The notes under the pieces are model-generated. The model saw only the letters and a program-made list of their open reading frames with translations. It was not told where the DNA came from and ran no database searches. This document shows, piece by piece, positions 55,260 through 64,000 of a DNA stretch of 64,000 nt (positions are counted from its first letter, which is position 1; each line of letters starts with the position of its first letter). This stretch comes from Helicobacter pullorum NCTC 12824 (GTDB taxonomy: Bacteria; Campylobacterota; Campylobacteria; Campylobacterales; Helicobacteraceae): the NCBI RefSeq assembly GCF_017979475.1, contig NZ_JAERIT010000002.1, positions 124,001 to 188,000 of the forward strand, given 5' to 3'. Made by a program: the position numbers and the translations under genes.

Positions 55260-56567
55260 ATGCCCATCACACCCCGCACATTAAGTGGTTTTAAAGATAG
55301 ACTTCCCAAAGAAGCTTATGCTAAATCCCAAATGCTAAAAAGCATTATTAATTCTTTTGAAAAGTTTGGTTTCTCCCCTATTGAAACTCCTCATTTGGAA
55401 TATGCAGAGATTCTCAAAAAACAAGGAAGCGATGAGATTCAAAAAGAAATGTATCATTTTTTTGACCATGGGAATCGCGAAGTGGCTTTAAGGTTTGATT
55501 TAACACTCCCTCTTGCAAGATTTATCTCTCAATACAAAAATGATCTTGGACTTCCCTTTAAGCGTTATTGCATTGGCAATGTATTTCGCGGAGAAAGAGC
55601 ACAAAAAGGACGATATAGAGAATTTACACAATGCGACTTTGATTTTATTGGCACAGAAAGCCTAGGAAGCGATATAGAAATCTTGCAAGTGATTTACCAA
55701 ACTCTAAGTGATTTAGGGCTTAAAAATTTCACAATCCACATCAATAACCGCAAAATATTCAATGGGCTTTGTCAATCTCTTAATGCTGAAAATCACACAG
55801 CAGAAATCCTAAGAATCATCGACAAAATTGACAAAATCGGCAAAGATTCTGTAACCAAAGAATTGCAAGACAAAACCCCCCTCCAAAAAGAACAAATCCA
55901 AGTATTGCTTGATTTTATCTCCTTAAAACAAAAAGAAGATTCCCTGCAATTTCTCTCTAGTTTAAACCACTACAAAAACATTAATCCTACGCTCAAAGAG
56001 GGCTTAGAAGAGCTAGAATCGCTTTGTGAGATTTTATCTAAGCTTATCCCACAAAACTTCTACACTATCAATCTTTCTATCGCAAGAGGATTAGGCTATT
56101 ATACAGGAATCATTTATGAGACTATCTTAAATGATTTGCCAAATCTTGGTTCTGTTTGCTCCGGGGGTAGATATGATAATCTCACACAAAATTTCTCTAA
56201 TGATAAAATGAGTGGTGTGGGCGCTAGTATAGGACTTGATAGGCTTTTAGCGGGTTTGGAGGAATTAAACTTAATCACCCAAAACACGCCTGCAGAGGCT
56301 ATTTTAATCCCTTTAAACAATCTACAATATGCCTATACTTTCGCACAAAATCTAAGGAATCTAGGAATGAAAATTGAAGTTTATCCAGAAATCACCAAAC
56401 CACAAAAAGCCTTTAAATACGCCAACAACAAAGGCTACAAATGGGTTATCATCACCGGAGAGAATGAAGAATCCACCAACACCGCTTCCCTAAAAGATAT
56501 GCAAAGCGGAGAACAAAAAGACCAATTAAACCTACAAACCCTCTCACAAATCATTTTAGATTCTTAA
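55260..56567 (+). CDS. hisS: histidine-tRNA ligase
   Basis: HisS charges tRNA(His). The ATG at 55260 is chosen because GGAGG lies just upstream; the frame also extends to a TTG four codons earlier. The 435 residues contain the class II motifs FDLTLPLARFISQYKNDLGL, the motif-2 loop FRGERAQKGRYREFTQCDFD, the histidine-specific ARGLGYYTGIIYET and motif 3 GVGASIGLDRLLAGLEEL, then the C-terminal anticodon-binding domain. The stop codon lies within a hairpin. Confidence 0.97.
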   Translation: MPITPRTLSGFKDRLPKEAYAKSQMLKSIINSFEKFGFSPIETPHLEYAEILKKQGSDEIQKEMYHFFDHGNREVALRFDLTLPLARFISQYKNDLGLPFKRYCIGNVFRGERAQKGRYREFTQCDFDFIGTESLGSDIEILQVIYQTLSDLGLKNFTIHINNRKIFNGLCQSLNAENHTAEILRIIDKIDKIGKDSVTKELQDKTPLQKEQIQVLLDFISLKQKEDSLQFLSSLNHYKNINPTLKEGLEELESLCEILSKLIPQNFYTINLSIARGLGYYTGIIYETILNDLPNLGSVCSGGRYDNLTQNFSNDKMSGVGASIGLDRLLAGLEELNLITQNTPAEAILIPLNNLQYAYTFAQNLRNLGMKIEVYPEITKPQKAFKYANNKGYKWVIITGENEESTNTASLKDMQSGEQKDQLNLQTLSQIILDS

Positions 56568-56582
56568 AATTAAGAATCTAAA
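56555..56582. terminator. hairpin overlapping the end of hisS
   Basis: TTTAGATTCTTAA and TTAAGAATCTAAA form a near-perfect inverted repeat with almost no loop (more realistically 11 bp with a 6-base loop). It includes the hisS stop codon. No T run follows, so its role in termination is uncertain. Confidence 0.5.
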
Positions 56583-56709
56583 TCCCCCAAGCACCACAAA
56601 AATACAAAACAAACACTACAAACAATCCCCATACTTAAACAAACCTTTATTAGCCAACAATCTCAAAATTTGACAAACCTCTAAACATTTTATTTTAAGC
56701 AAATATTCA

Positions 56710-56722
56710 GGGGGGGGGGGGG
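56710..56722 (+). repeat. homopolymer tract of 13 G upstream of a small gene
   Basis: This uninterrupted run ends 36 bases before the ATG at 56759. All frames crossing it lack a start codon upstream, so it does not act by translational frameshift. CATAAT directly follows (56723-56728) and would be a -10 element with the tract as the -35/-10 spacer. Confidence 0.9.
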
Positions 56723-56758
56723 CATAATAACAAGGTCATTTTAATACAAAGGAATAAA

Positions 56759-57049
56759 ATGAAGAAAAGGATTTCAAAAGGAAGCGGGGAAGGATTTTAC
56801 TTTAGCACACCCAATCATTATGAGATTAAATTCTCTGATTCTGGCATTCCACAAAGGGTTACAATCATCACCCAAGAAACGCAGATAATTAATGGAGAGC
56901 AGATTCTTCGTCATTGTGCCTTTTCTTGTAACTTAACACAAGAAGAAAAAGCCTTTCTCATCAAATTTATCAATGAAGATACAAAAGAAAACTTCCTAGA
57001 AGTCAAAGAAAAAAAGCTATATTATAGCTACAAAGAAAATCTTGAATAA
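56759..57049 (+). CDS. 96-residue protein of unknown function behind a poly-G tract
   Basis: This small basic protein (MKKRISKGSGEGFYFSTPNH) has no signal peptide or membrane segment and probably folds as a small beta-rich domain with a C-terminal helix (LTQEEKAFLIKFINEDTK). The family is not recognised. AAAGGAAT is the ribosome-binding site. The G13 tract lies where a promoter spacer would be, so its expression may switch on and off. It is followed after 10 bases by a small exported protein, probably in the same transcript. Confidence 0.7.
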   Translation: MKKRISKGSGEGFYFSTPNHYEIKFSDSGIPQRVTIITQETQIINGEQILRHCAFSCNLTQEEKAFLIKFINEDTKENFLEVKEKKLYYSYKENLE

Positions 57050-57059
57050 GGAAAAAACA

Positions 57060-57296
57060 ATGAAAAAAATAATTTTAATTTTATTATGTAGTATTAGTAT
57101 GGGGTTTGCCTATAATGATTGTTCTCAAGAACAACGGACATATGAACGAGCCTTGGATGAATTAGCTGAAGCTCAAAAATATGCCTACACTTACCCAAAT
57201 CAGATGATTCGTCAAAGTAGATTTGCCAAAGCCCAAGCAGCAGTAAGGAAGGCTCAAGCTAGATTAGAAATCTGCTTAATGAAATTGGGTAGATAA
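57060..57296 (+). CDS. small exported helical protein of unknown function
   Basis: The 78 residues start at ATG 57060, with AAGGAAA upstream; the frame runs 6 codons further back but with no RBS. A signal peptide (KKIILILLCSISMGFAY) is followed by NDCSQEQRTYERALDELAEA and then an Ala/Arg-rich amphipathic helix. Two Cys (NDC and EIC) could pair to clamp a helical hairpin. The mature protein is about 60 residues. No family is recognised. Confidence 0.7.
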   Translation: MKKIILILLCSISMGFAYNDCSQEQRTYERALDELAEAQKYAYTYPNQMIRQSRFAKAQAAVRKAQARLEICLMKLGR

Positions 57297-57432
57297 TCTC
57301 TTATACTTTGCTAAACCTTATGGCATTCGCCCTTTAGGTTTAGCCCCATCCACAAACCTTACCAAACAATTAAACTTTCACTCGCCCGATAATTTTACCA
57401 AACTTCCCATCAATCCATTCAAACAAGATTCT

Positions 57433-58434
57433 CTAAATACTCTGTATTTTAGGCTTTGTTTGAATCTCTAACGGAGAAAATTCTCCCCTAAGATAAGATT
57501 CTAGCCCCACTCTACCTATCATTGCAGCATTATCCGAACAATACTCCAAAGGCGCCAAAAGCAAAGATATACCAAACTCATCACACATTTTTTGGACTTT
57601 TTCCCTCAAAGATAAATTTGCACTTGCCCCACCAATAATCCCAAAATGCTTCCAACCTCTAGAATCTCTTGCATTTTGTTCAAAAAATATCTTGCATTTT
57701 TGGCACAAATGCTGGATAGCAGTCTTTTGGAAACTAGCACAAATATCTGCTACAAACTTTTCATCTTGCTTATTCCCTTTTTCTATCTCCAATCTCACTG
57801 CGTTTTTAAGCCCCGAAAAACTAAAGGCAAATTGCTTCTTGCTCTTTAGCGGCAAAGAAAAACCAAAAGATTCTGCATTACCCCTTTTTGCACGAGATTC
57901 CACGATAGGACCGCCTGGATAGCCTAATCCAAGCATTTTAGAAACTTTATCAAAGCTCTCTCCAAAACTATCATCAATACTTTGTGCGACGATTCTAATC
58001 TCATCAAATGCCTTTGCTTCAAGCAACATCGTATGCCCTCCAGAAACCAACAAAGCCCCCAAAGGAAAGATTGAATCTTTTTCCAAAAAAAGTGAATACA
58101 AATGCCCCTTTAAATGATTAACCCCAATCAGAGGTAAATCCAAAGAAAAACACAATGTCTTTGCCATCATCAACCCCTCAAGCAAAGTTACATTCAACCC
58201 CGGCTCTATTGTAACTGCAACCGCTTTTAATTCATGAAAATATGGCTTGACTTTTTCTAAAATTTGAGGAAGAATCTTCGCATGCAAGCGACTTGCAATC
58301 TCAGGGACTACTCCACCATAACTAGAATGTTCTTTTTCTTGTGAAATTTTTTGATGGAATAAGATTTTTTTATTTTTTATTTGTGTGATAGCAATAGAGC
58401 TATCATCACAACTACTCTCGATACTTAAAAGCAA
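57433..58434 (-). CDS. tsaD: tRNA N6-adenosine threonylcarbamoyltransferase TsaD
   Basis: TsaD transfers threonylcarbamoyl to A37 of ANN-decoding tRNAs, with TsaB, TsaC and TsaE. The 333 residues are complete: LLSIESSCDDSSIAI at the start, the metal-binding His in SSYGGVVPEIASRLHAKI and the GVNHLKGHLYSLFLE motif, LGALLVSGGHTMLLEA, SFGESFDKVSKMLGLGYPGG, and near the end CSDNAAMIGRVGL. It lies 2 bases behind the 205-residue unknown protein gene. Confidence 0.97.
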   Translation of the reverse strand: MLLSIESSCDDSSIAITQIKNKKILFHQKISQEKEHSSYGGVVPEIASRLHAKILPQILEKVKPYFHELKAVAVTIEPGLNVTLLEGLMMAKTLCFSLDLPLIGVNHLKGHLYSLFLEKDSIFPLGALLVSGGHTMLLEAKAFDEIRIVAQSIDDSFGESFDKVSKMLGLGYPGGPIVESRAKRGNAESFGFSLPLKSKKQFAFSFSGLKNAVRLEIEKGNKQDEKFVADICASFQKTAIQHLCQKCKIFFEQNARDSRGWKHFGIIGGASANLSLREKVQKMCDEFGISLLLAPLEYCSDNAAMIGRVGLESYLRGEFSPLEIQTKPKIQSI

Positions 58435-58436
58435 TT

Positions 58437-59054
58437 TTACGCTTCTTGTTCCAAAACATTTACGCCAAGTTCGGAGAGTTTTTTATCAATTTTCTCCAAA
58501 GCTTTCTGCAAAGTTTCTTCACTAATATCGGGCAATTCTCCACCCCACGCTTTTTGTGCTTGTTCATATCCACGAATGATTCCTTCCCTACCTGCTTGAA
58601 GTTTTTCTACATCATCGCCTGCACCAGCTAGCACAAAATCTGCGATTCTTGATGAAGTTTGCGCCACACCAAAAAACCCATCTTCGCTAATTAAATCTTT
58701 AGCTTCTTGTGTCGTTAAATCTTGTAGAGCTTTTCCATCATACCCAATAGAAGCCAAATCCAAACCACTCAAAATATTATTAAGCTTTGCAGAATCTTCT
58801 AATGCACTACTTCCCATCAAGCCAACAGAGCTTTGTGCTCCAAAATTGTTCTCCGAAGAAGTGCTAACACTCATTTGAAATTGCATAATATAACTCGTCA
58901 TCACAGATTTTGCATCGATTTTTGAAGCAGCCTCTTGAATGTTTTTCTCTCTATCTTCTGCACTGGTAGTTTCTTTGGATAAAGGATTAGAAGCCATTGC
59001 TGATTGTAAATCTTGTGTATAATCCATGCTACTTTTAACAGATTGAATTGACAT
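58437..59054 (-). CDS. conserved 205-residue protein of unknown function
   Basis: The start chosen is ATG 59054 (MSIQSVKSSMDYTQDLQSAM), with AAGGAGGG upstream; the frame runs 21 codons further, but those fall in the divergent promoter region. The protein is soluble, Ser/Ala/Glu-rich, without Cys or membrane segments. A central segment (SYIMQFQMSVS) is followed by FGVAQTSSRIADFVLAGAGD, IIRGYEQAQKAWGGELPDIS and a C-terminal helix. It resembles proteins loosely annotated in Helicobacter and Campylobacter as hydrogenase-4 component G, a label I would not trust. ATATCG at 59087-59092 would read as CGATAT on its strand, like a flagellar sigma-28 -10. Confidence 0.7.
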   Translation of the reverse strand: MSIQSVKSSMDYTQDLQSAMASNPLSKETTSAEDREKNIQEAASKIDAKSVMTSYIMQFQMSVSTSSENNFGAQSSVGLMGSSALEDSAKLNNILSGLDLASIGYDGKALQDLTTQEAKDLISEDGFFGVAQTSSRIADFVLAGAGDDVEKLQAGREGIIRGYEQAQKAWGGELPDISEETLQKALEKIDKKLSELGVNVLEQEA

Positions 59055-59079
59055 ATTGCCCTCCTTGACAAAATTTTTA

Positions 59080-59092
59080 TATAATAATATCG
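59080..59092. promoter_or_regulatory. divergent promoter elements (aguA and the unknown 205-residue gene)
   Basis: On the + strand TATAAT (59080-59085) stands 18 bases behind TTGCCC (59056-59061), fitting a sigma-70 promoter for aguA. On the minus strand CGATAT (59087-59092) or the AT-rich boxes beside it would serve the 205-residue gene. The gap between the two starts is only 64 bases. Confidence 0.45.
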
Positions 59093-59118
59093 ACATTTTT
59101 TTAAAAAAGAGTAGCAAA

Positions 59119-60174
59119 ATGAAAAAATTTTATGCCGAATGGGAAAAACAAGATGGAATTATGCTTGCTTTTCCCCACAAAGATTCTGATTGGAACGAAT
59201 ATTTAGAAGAAGCAAGAGAGGTTTATTGTCAAATCATCTATGAGATTTCAAAAATCGAAACTTGTATTCTTTTGTGCCAAAACAAAATAGAAACCAAAAC
59301 ATTCTTAAAACAACAAGCCAAAACTCACAAATGGGATTTGAATCTAAAAAATCTCTATTTGATAGAAATGCCCACAAATGATACATGGGCTAGAGACTTT
59401 GGCGGTATCACTATTTGCAAAAATAACAAAAACATTGTTTTAGATTATGGCTTTAATGGTTGGGGTTTAAAATTTGCTTCCAATTTTGACAATAATATCA
59501 CAAACAATCTCTATAAACTCGGAATTTTAAAAAATATCCAAACAAAAAAACTAATTTTAGAAGGTGGGAGTATTGAATCAAATGGCGAAGGAATTGTCCT
59601 AACCAACACCCAATGCCTCTTAGAATCCAATCGTAACCCTGCTTACACACAAAAAAAGATAGAAAAAATCCTCAAAAAAGATTTTGGAGCAAAAAAGATT
59701 CTATGGCTAAATAACGGCTATCTTGCCGGAGATGATACTGATAGCCACATCGACACTCTAGCACGATTTGTCAATACCAACGCCATTGCTTACCTCAAAT
59801 GCGAAGACAAAAACGATGAACACTACCCCGCCCTAGCCAAAATGGAAAAAGAGCTAAAAAAGCTAAAAAACCTTGAAAGTAAGCCCTTCAAGCTCATCGC
59901 TCTGCCCTTTTGTGAAGCCAAATACTATCACAATGAGCGACTCCCAGCAACTTATGCTAATTTTTTATTTATCAATGGTGCGGTTTTGCTGCCTATTTAT
60001 AACGATAAAAACGACAAAAAAGCCATAGAGATTCTACAAAAAGCACTTCCAAAGCATAAAATTATCCCCATTGATTGTTCCATTCTAATAAGACAACATG
60101 GGAGTTTGCACTGCATCTCTATGCAATTCCCTAAAAATACACTAAATTATAAAGCACTAGAAAAGCTACGATAG
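59119..60174 (+). CDS. aguA: agmatine deiminase / peptidylarginine-deiminase family protein
   Basis: Agmatine deiminase converts agmatine to N-carbamoylputrescine on the way to putrescine. The 351 residues start at ATG 59119 (MKKFYAEWEKQDGIMLAFPH). The catalytic features are in place: MPTNDTWARDFGGI, the EGGSIESNGEGIVLTN block, DDTDSHIDTLARF with the catalytic His, and the nucleophile Cys in GSLHCISMQFP. Counterparts occur across Helicobacter and Campylobacter. The last bases of the gene run toward the tRNA-Leu gene. Confidence 0.93.
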   Translation: MKKFYAEWEKQDGIMLAFPHKDSDWNEYLEEAREVYCQIIYEISKIETCILLCQNKIETKTFLKQQAKTHKWDLNLKNLYLIEMPTNDTWARDFGGITICKNNKNIVLDYGFNGWGLKFASNFDNNITNNLYKLGILKNIQTKKLILEGGSIESNGEGIVLTNTQCLLESNRNPAYTQKKIEKILKKDFGAKKILWLNNGYLAGDDTDSHIDTLARFVNTNAIAYLKCEDKNDEHYPALAKMEKELKKLKNLESKPFKLIALPFCEAKYYHNERLPATYANFLFINGAVLLPIYNDKNDKKAIEILQKALPKHKIIPIDCSILIRQHGSLHCISMQFPKNTLNYKALEKLR

Positions 60175-60233
60175 TTTTTCTAGTTTTTCATATTAGATTC
60201 AGCTATTTTAGATAGAATTGCATTTCTAAATAA

Positions 60234-60318
60234 GCGGAAATGGCGAAACTGGCAGACGCACCAGACTTAGGATCTGGCGCCGCAAGGCATGGAGGTTCAA
60301 GTCCTCTTTTCCGCACCA
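60234..60318 (+). tRNA. tRNA-Leu (anticodon UAG)
   Basis: The acceptor stem GCGGAAA pairs with TTTCCGC; the anticodon stem CCAGA/TCTGG encloses CTTAGGA, giving anticodon TAG, which reads CUN leucine codons. A long variable arm (GCGCCGCAAGGCAT) is typical of class II tRNAs. The T-arm GGTTCAAGTCC and encoded CCA complete it. Confidence 0.96.
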
Positions 60319-60415
60319 TTTGATTTATCTCTCACAATTACATTTTCCTTCAAAACTTTATTTATAAATCAAGAAAAATATAATAAAATAAACCACAAAA
60401 ATATTAAGGGAATCA

Positions 60416-60847
60416 ATGCAACCAAAAACCTATCAAACAAGAATCTATTATGAAGATACTGATTGTGGCGGTATTGTTTATCATGCAAACTACCTTAAAT
60501 ACTGCGAAAGGGCAAGAAGTGAATGGTTTTTTGCTCAAGGGATTCTACCCCAGCAAAATAACATAGGATTTGTAGTCAAAAATATGAATCTTGAATTTCT
60601 CTCCCCTGCCAAACTTGGAGATTTGCTCACAATTCACACAGAAATTTTAGAGCAAAAAAACGCCTCTATCACATTAAAACAAACAATTTTGAGGGAATCT
60701 CTATCTAAGCAAACACAAACAAAAAAACCTATCTTTGTAGCCATCATCACGCTTGTATGCTTTGAATCTACTACCCAAAAAATCACAAAAATTCCACAAT
60801 GGGCAAAAGATATTTTCAACACCCCACACCAAAACCAAATAAATTAG
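60416..60847 (+). CDS. acyl-CoA thioesterase, YbgC/FadM-like hotdog protein
   Basis: This 143-residue hotdog-fold thioesterase hydrolyses acyl-CoA. The signature RIYYEDTDCGGIVYHANYLK contains the catalytic Asp, and CERARSEWFFAQGI and FVVKNMNLEFLSPAKLGDLL follow; the length is right. H. pylori has a close counterpart next to a DUF493-like gene, and the same pair is found here (10 bases apart). In E. coli ybgC lies with the Tol-Pal genes; no such genes are seen here. Confidence 0.9.
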   Translation: MQPKTYQTRIYYEDTDCGGIVYHANYLKYCERARSEWFFAQGILPQQNNIGFVVKNMNLEFLSPAKLGDLLTIHTEILEQKNASITLKQTILRESLSKQTQTKKPIFVAIITLVCFESTTQKITKIPQWAKDIFNTPHQNQIN

Positions 60848-60857
60848 GAGTTAATCT

Positions 60858-61112
60858 ATGGATAATGAAAAGAAAAACGAAATTCAATACCCTTGCACTT
60901 GGCATTACAGAATCATCGGCAACAGCAAAGAAGAGCTAATAGAAGCAGCTTTTGAACTGCTAGAAAAAGAATTTATCCACACATTAGGCAAAGAAAGCAG
61001 CGGTGGTAAGTACCACAGCATCAACCTTGAAATCTTAGTAGAAACCAAAGAAGAAAGAGATCAAATCTTTGCAACCCTACACAAAGATTCTCGTATTAAA
61101 TTCGTTCTTTAA
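60858..61112 (+). CDS. DUF493/YbeD-family protein
   Basis: This 84-residue small regulatory-type alpha/beta protein (IQYPCTWHYRIIGNSKEELI, then SSGGKYHSINLEILVETKEE) matches the DUF493 group, which has an ACT-like fold. The function of the family is not established. AGGAG lies upstream of the ATG. It follows the thioesterase gene, as in H. pylori, and ends 11 bases before the convergent pnp gene. Confidence 0.85.
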   Translation: MDNEKKNEIQYPCTWHYRIIGNSKEELIEAAFELLEKEFIHTLGKESSGGKYHSINLEILVETKEERDQIFATLHKDSRIKFVL

Positions 61113-61123
61113 GAATCAAAAAT

Positions 61124-63268
61124 TTATAATTTCTTAATCAACCCTAACTCGACTTTATTTTTATTGAGAGAAAGGACTTCTACCTCCACCATTTCACCTA
61201 CACTCAAGACATCTGAAGCTTTCTCATCTCGGCTGTTAGTGATTTTTGAAATGTGTAACAATCCATCATAGCCCTCTGGCAACTCTACAAATGCCCCAAA
61301 TTCTACAACCTTTTTTACTTTGCCTTGATAAATATCCCCTACTTTATAAATATCTTGTAGATTTTTGGTAATTTTCAAAATATGCTCTTTAGCGGCTTCT
61401 ACCTTTTCTTTATTGCTTCCGCTTACCTTAACCTCGCCATTTTCGCGATTCAAATCTATTGCAACACCAAATTTTTCTATAATTTCTTTGATAGTTTTTC
61501 CAGCCTGTCCAATGACTTCAATAATCTTACTAGGTTCAATAGAAAAAATTTGTGAGCTTGGCAATACCGATTCATTGAGTATGATTTTCCCTCTTGCTTC
61601 TTCCATTAAATTCAAAATGTGATTTCGTGCTTCTTTTGCTTGATTGAGTGCATCTTTTAAAATTTGCATATTAAGCCCACCCAACTTAATATCCATCTGC
61701 ATTGCTGTAATCCCGTGCCTAGAACCAGCCACTTTAAAATCCATATCTCCATCATGGTCTTCTAAACCCATAATATCTGTCAATACCGCATATTTATCAT
61801 TCTCGCACACAAGCCCCATTGCCACTCCAGCAACCAAACTAGTGCATTCAATCCCTGCTGCGACAAGAGCCAAAGAGCCTCCACAAACCGTTGCCATAGA
61901 AGAAGAGCCATTAGATTCCAAAATTTCAGAAACAAGGCGAATCGTTCTCATATCCCCATTGATAATACTTGCTTCTAACGCTCTTTTGGCAAGATTCCCA
62001 TGCCCTAACTCTCTTCTTCCGGGCGCTGAAATACTACTTGCTTCCCCTACACTAAAAGGCGGGAAATTATAATGCACCATAAAGCGTTCTTTAGAAGATG
62101 CTTTGTCGGTTAATAATTCATAACTTTGAGCATCCATATCTCCCCCCAAAGTCGCAACCACCAACGCTTGAGTTTGCCCTCTTGTAAAAAGCACACTAGA
62201 GTGAGCATTTGGCAAAAAATTAGTATCAATGCTAATTGGACGCACCTCTTTTAGTCCTCTACCATCTGCTCTTGTAGATTCTTCTAAAACCATCGCTCGA
62301 ATAATCTCTCGCTTGATTTTCAAAATCGTCTCTAATATCCTTTTTGAAAGATCTTGAGTATCTTGCGGATATTTTTCTTCCCATTCTTTTTGAATTTTTC
62401 TAGCAAAAGCCATCAAAAGACTATGTCTCTCTGTTTTTGAGAGACTTTGAATAATACCTTTTAACTCCCCTAAATGCTCACTTTGAATATACTCCAAAAT
62501 CTTTTGACAAACATAAGTTTTTCTTGTTTGTTCTAAATTCAATGAAGGCTTAATATAGTCCTTAAAATGCTCTACAAACAACTTACTTTTTTGGGAAATT
62601 GCATTTTTTGCTATCTCCAAAGCCTCTATCATTTCTTCTTCTTGCAATTCATTTGCACTAAAAATAGCTTGCCCTTCTTGTGTTTTTATACCCCCAAAGG
62701 TGCGCATTTCAATCATCAACAAATCTTCATTCACACCGCTCACAAATAAATCTAATGAACTTTCTTCTAATTGCTTTAAACTCGGATTAATTACAAAATT
62801 ATCTCCTATTTTGCCAATCCTAACAGCACTCACAGGAGAATAAAGCGGAATCTCACTCACATAAAGTGCAGCACTTGCCGCATTTAATGCCAAAAGTTGC
62901 AAATCCGCATCTTGGTCTGCACTTAAAACCAAAATGGTAATTTGAGTAGGATAACAATACCCTTTGGGAAAAAGTGGTCGCAAACTCCTATCTACAATCC
63001 TAGCACTTAATGTTTCAAAATCTCCCGGTTTTGCTTCTCTTTTGATATATCCTCCAGGAAACTTCCCTGCTGCATAAGCTTTTTCAATATACTGCACCGT
63101 TAAAGGCAAAAAATCTTCTTCCACTACTTCTTGTGTATCAATAGCAACAGTGGCTAATACGACATTATTCCCACTTTGAAGATACACACTTCCGCTACAT
63201 TGTTTGGCAAATTTATCAAAAATATACTTCTCTTCTTTTTCCAAAAAAGACAAAATAGCTTGTCCCAT
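61124..63268 (-). CDS. pnp: polyribonucleotide nucleotidyltransferase (PNPase)
   Basis: PNPase degrades RNA 3' to 5' using phosphate. The 714 residues have two RNase PH-like domains ([17 protein letters not shown] and [19 protein letters not shown]; then [15 protein letters not shown] and [20 protein letters not shown]), the helical linker, [13 protein letters not shown]-like catalytic residues ([20 protein letters not shown], then [20 protein letters not shown]), a KH domain ([17 protein letters not shown]) and an S1 domain ([20 protein letters not shown]). It has an AGGAG RBS and lies behind the phosphoribosyltransferase-like gene. Confidence 0.97.
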   Translation of the reverse strand: MGQAILSFLEKEEKYIFDKFAKQCSGSVYLQSGNNVVLATVAIDTQEVVEEDFLPLTVQYIEKAYAAGKFPGGYIKREAKPGDFETLSARIVDRSLRPLFPKGYCYPTQITILVLSADQDADLQLLALNAASAALYVSEIPLYSPVSAVRIGKIGDNFVINPSLKQLEESSLDLFVSGVNEDLLMIEMRTFGGIKTQEGQAIFSANELQEEEMIEALEIAKNAISQKSKLFVEHFKDYIKPSLNLEQTRKTYVCQKILEYIQSEHLGELKGIIQSLSKTERHSLLMAFARKIQKEWEEKYPQDTQDLSKRILETILKIKREIIRAMVLEESTRADGRGLKEVRPISIDTNFLPNAHSSVLFTRGQTQALVVATLGGDMDAQSYELLTDKASSKERFMVHYNFPPFSVGEASSISAPGRRELGHGNLAKRALEASIINGDMRTIRLVSEILESNGSSSMATVCGGSLALVAAGIECTSLVAGVAMGLVCENDKYAVLTDIMGLEDHDGDMDFKVAGSRHGITAMQMDIKLGGLNMQILKDALNQAKEARNHILNLMEEARGKIILNESVLPSSQIFSIEPSKIIEVIGQAGKTIKEIIEKFGVAIDLNRENGEVKVSGSNKEKVEAAKEHILKITKNLQDIYKVGDIYQGKVKKVVEFGAFVELPEGYDGLLHISKITNSRDEKASDVLSVGEMVEVEVLSLNKNKVELGLIKKL

Positions 63269-63282
63269 TCTTACTCCTTCAT

Positions 63283-63969
63283 TTATGATTGCATATTAGC
63301 AAAAATTTCCTCAATCTTAGCCGATTCTACTGCTGGATAATCTTTGTAATAATACCCAATATCTACAAAATTTTTAGATTTATAAAGACAGAAAATTCCA
63401 TCTGTGACTTCCTCCATCACTTTTGCAACCTCATAGGGTGCAACAGGTGTCGCAAAGTGAATGGTTTTTGCTTGCAAAGTGGTTACTGACTTAATTGCAG
63501 CAAGTGCAGTCAATCCGCTATCAATCCCATCATCTACAAGCAACACCCTCTTATTTTTCAAAGAAATGAGTGGATTTCCTTTGCGGTATTGATAAATCAA
63601 AGGAAGCATTTTATCTTCATATTGCCGTTGAACTTCTCCATAAATATAATCTAAACTAATCTCAAAAGAACGCACTAATTCATCACTAATTACAACATCA
63701 TGGGTTTCAGTTGCCATTGCAATTTCGCATTCTGGATTATTAGGTGCTAAAATCGGGGAAGTAAAAAGAAACCCCAAAGGAGCTTTAATAGCTTGTGCAA
63801 GAGAATTTGCTAGCAAAATACCTTCAAAAGAAATTCCAACCACCACGCAATCTTGCTTTTCAAAAAAGCTAAGTGGCATATTATTAAGAAGCTTCTGTAA
63901 AGCATCATTGCGATTTTCAAATAATGCCTTACGCATCAAAGAATGAGTATTATTTCCTGCTCCCAACAT
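63283..63969 (-). CDS. phosphoribosyltransferase-like protein
   Basis: This 228-residue protein has a type I phosphoribosyltransferase fold: [20 protein letters not shown] in place of the first strand/helix, and the PRPP-binding loop [20 protein letters not shown]. The substrate is unknown; such orphan PRT proteins often act in salvage or regulation. The chosen ATG at 63969 has GGAGAGGG just upstream, and an in-frame stop precedes it within the window. An internal ATG ([13 protein letters not shown]) is also possible. The adjacency to pnp is the same as in H. pylori. Confidence 0.82.
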   Translation of the reverse strand: MLGAGNNTHSLMRKALFENRNDALQKLLNNMPLSFFEKQDCVVVGISFEGILLANSLAQAIKAPLGFLFTSPILAPNNPECEIAMATETHDVVISDELVRSFEISLDYIYGEVQRQYEDKMLPLIYQYRKGNPLISLKNKRVLLVDDGIDSGLTALAAIKSVTTLQAKTIHFATPVAPYEVAKVMEEVTDGIFCLYKSKNFVDIGYYYKDYPAVESAKIEEIFANMQS

Positions 63970-64000
63970 TCCCTCTCCTAACTTCCCATTTTCAAATCAC

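Noticed and set aside
56723-56758. in-frame upstream extension of the 96-residue gene through the G13 tract
   Set aside because: The tract frame that joins this gene has a stop at TTT-TAA just upstream and no start codon between that stop and the tract.

Overview
The window is a piece of a low-GC (roughly one-third G+C) Campylobacterota chromosome. It most likely comes from an enterohepatic, pgl-carrying Helicobacter of the H. pullorum / H. canadensis / H. winghamensis kind; that placement is inference. The grounds are a Campylobacter-type MOMP porin, PglK/PglI/PglJ-like N-glycosylation genes, the fliF-fliG-fliH-dxs block, the rpmE-rsmI-rlmB block and the pnp-phosphoribosyltransferase pair, a FlgL of 874 residues, a sigma-54 promoter in front of flgL, a tmRNA tag of the Campylobacter/Helicobacter type, and long poly-G/poly-C tracts typical of phase variation.

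Layout. 1-4.1 kb: the 3' part of an HtrA/Deg protease, an AEC permease, a 28-codon membrane ORF and the MOMP porin. 4.1-7.5 kb: a decayed accessory patch with a HicBA toxin-antitoxin pair, a truncated Walker-A ATPase, an 18-bp direct repeat in three copies and a gene remnant; it is followed by a gatB whose base composition is much richer in G+C than anything around it. 7.5-13.8 kb: a TviB/WbpA-like nucleotide-sugar dehydrogenase divergent from a four-gene pgl operon (flippase and three glycosyltransferases). 13.9-26 kb: an unusual cold-shock-like/pseudo-receiver protein, then hisC-fliF-fliG-fliH-dxs-mlaA-mlaC-RND-small Cys-rich protein, all closely spaced on the + strand. 26-34.6 kb (minus strand): dctP-dctQ-dctM-ccdA-pseH-formyltransferase-pseH pseudogene-pyrG-recJ. 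34.6-39.1 kb: a TpsA-type filamentous-haemagglutinin adhesin. 39.3-42.6 kb: ppa, a DsrE-like protein, adk and aspS. 42.8-47.8 kb: flgL, ruvB, panB and tmRNA. 48-55.1 kb: a CcoI-type P-ATPase, an aminotransferase, an exported protein, a RodZ-like protein, rlmB, rsmI and rpmE. 55.2-64 kb: hisS, two small ORFs behind a G13 tract, tsaD, an unknown protein, agmatine deiminase, tRNA-Leu(UAG), a YbgC-type thioesterase, a DUF493-like protein, pnp and a phosphoribosyltransferase-like protein.

The surface-variation theme is the most interesting thread. There are three uninterrupted homopolymer tracts of 12-13 G/C. One lies in the extended signal peptide of the TpsA adhesin; with 13 G the 1,247-residue product is out of frame, and 12 G would restore it. 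One lies at the 3' end of pseH, where 12 G makes the PseH stop codon overlap the start of a formyltransferase gene (TGATG), while 11 or 13 G stops PseH about 70 bases earlier. One lies about 37 bases upstream of a small unknown gene, where it would fit a promoter spacer. Together with the N-glycan genes and the porin, this looks like a chromosome that varies its surface glycans and adhesins.
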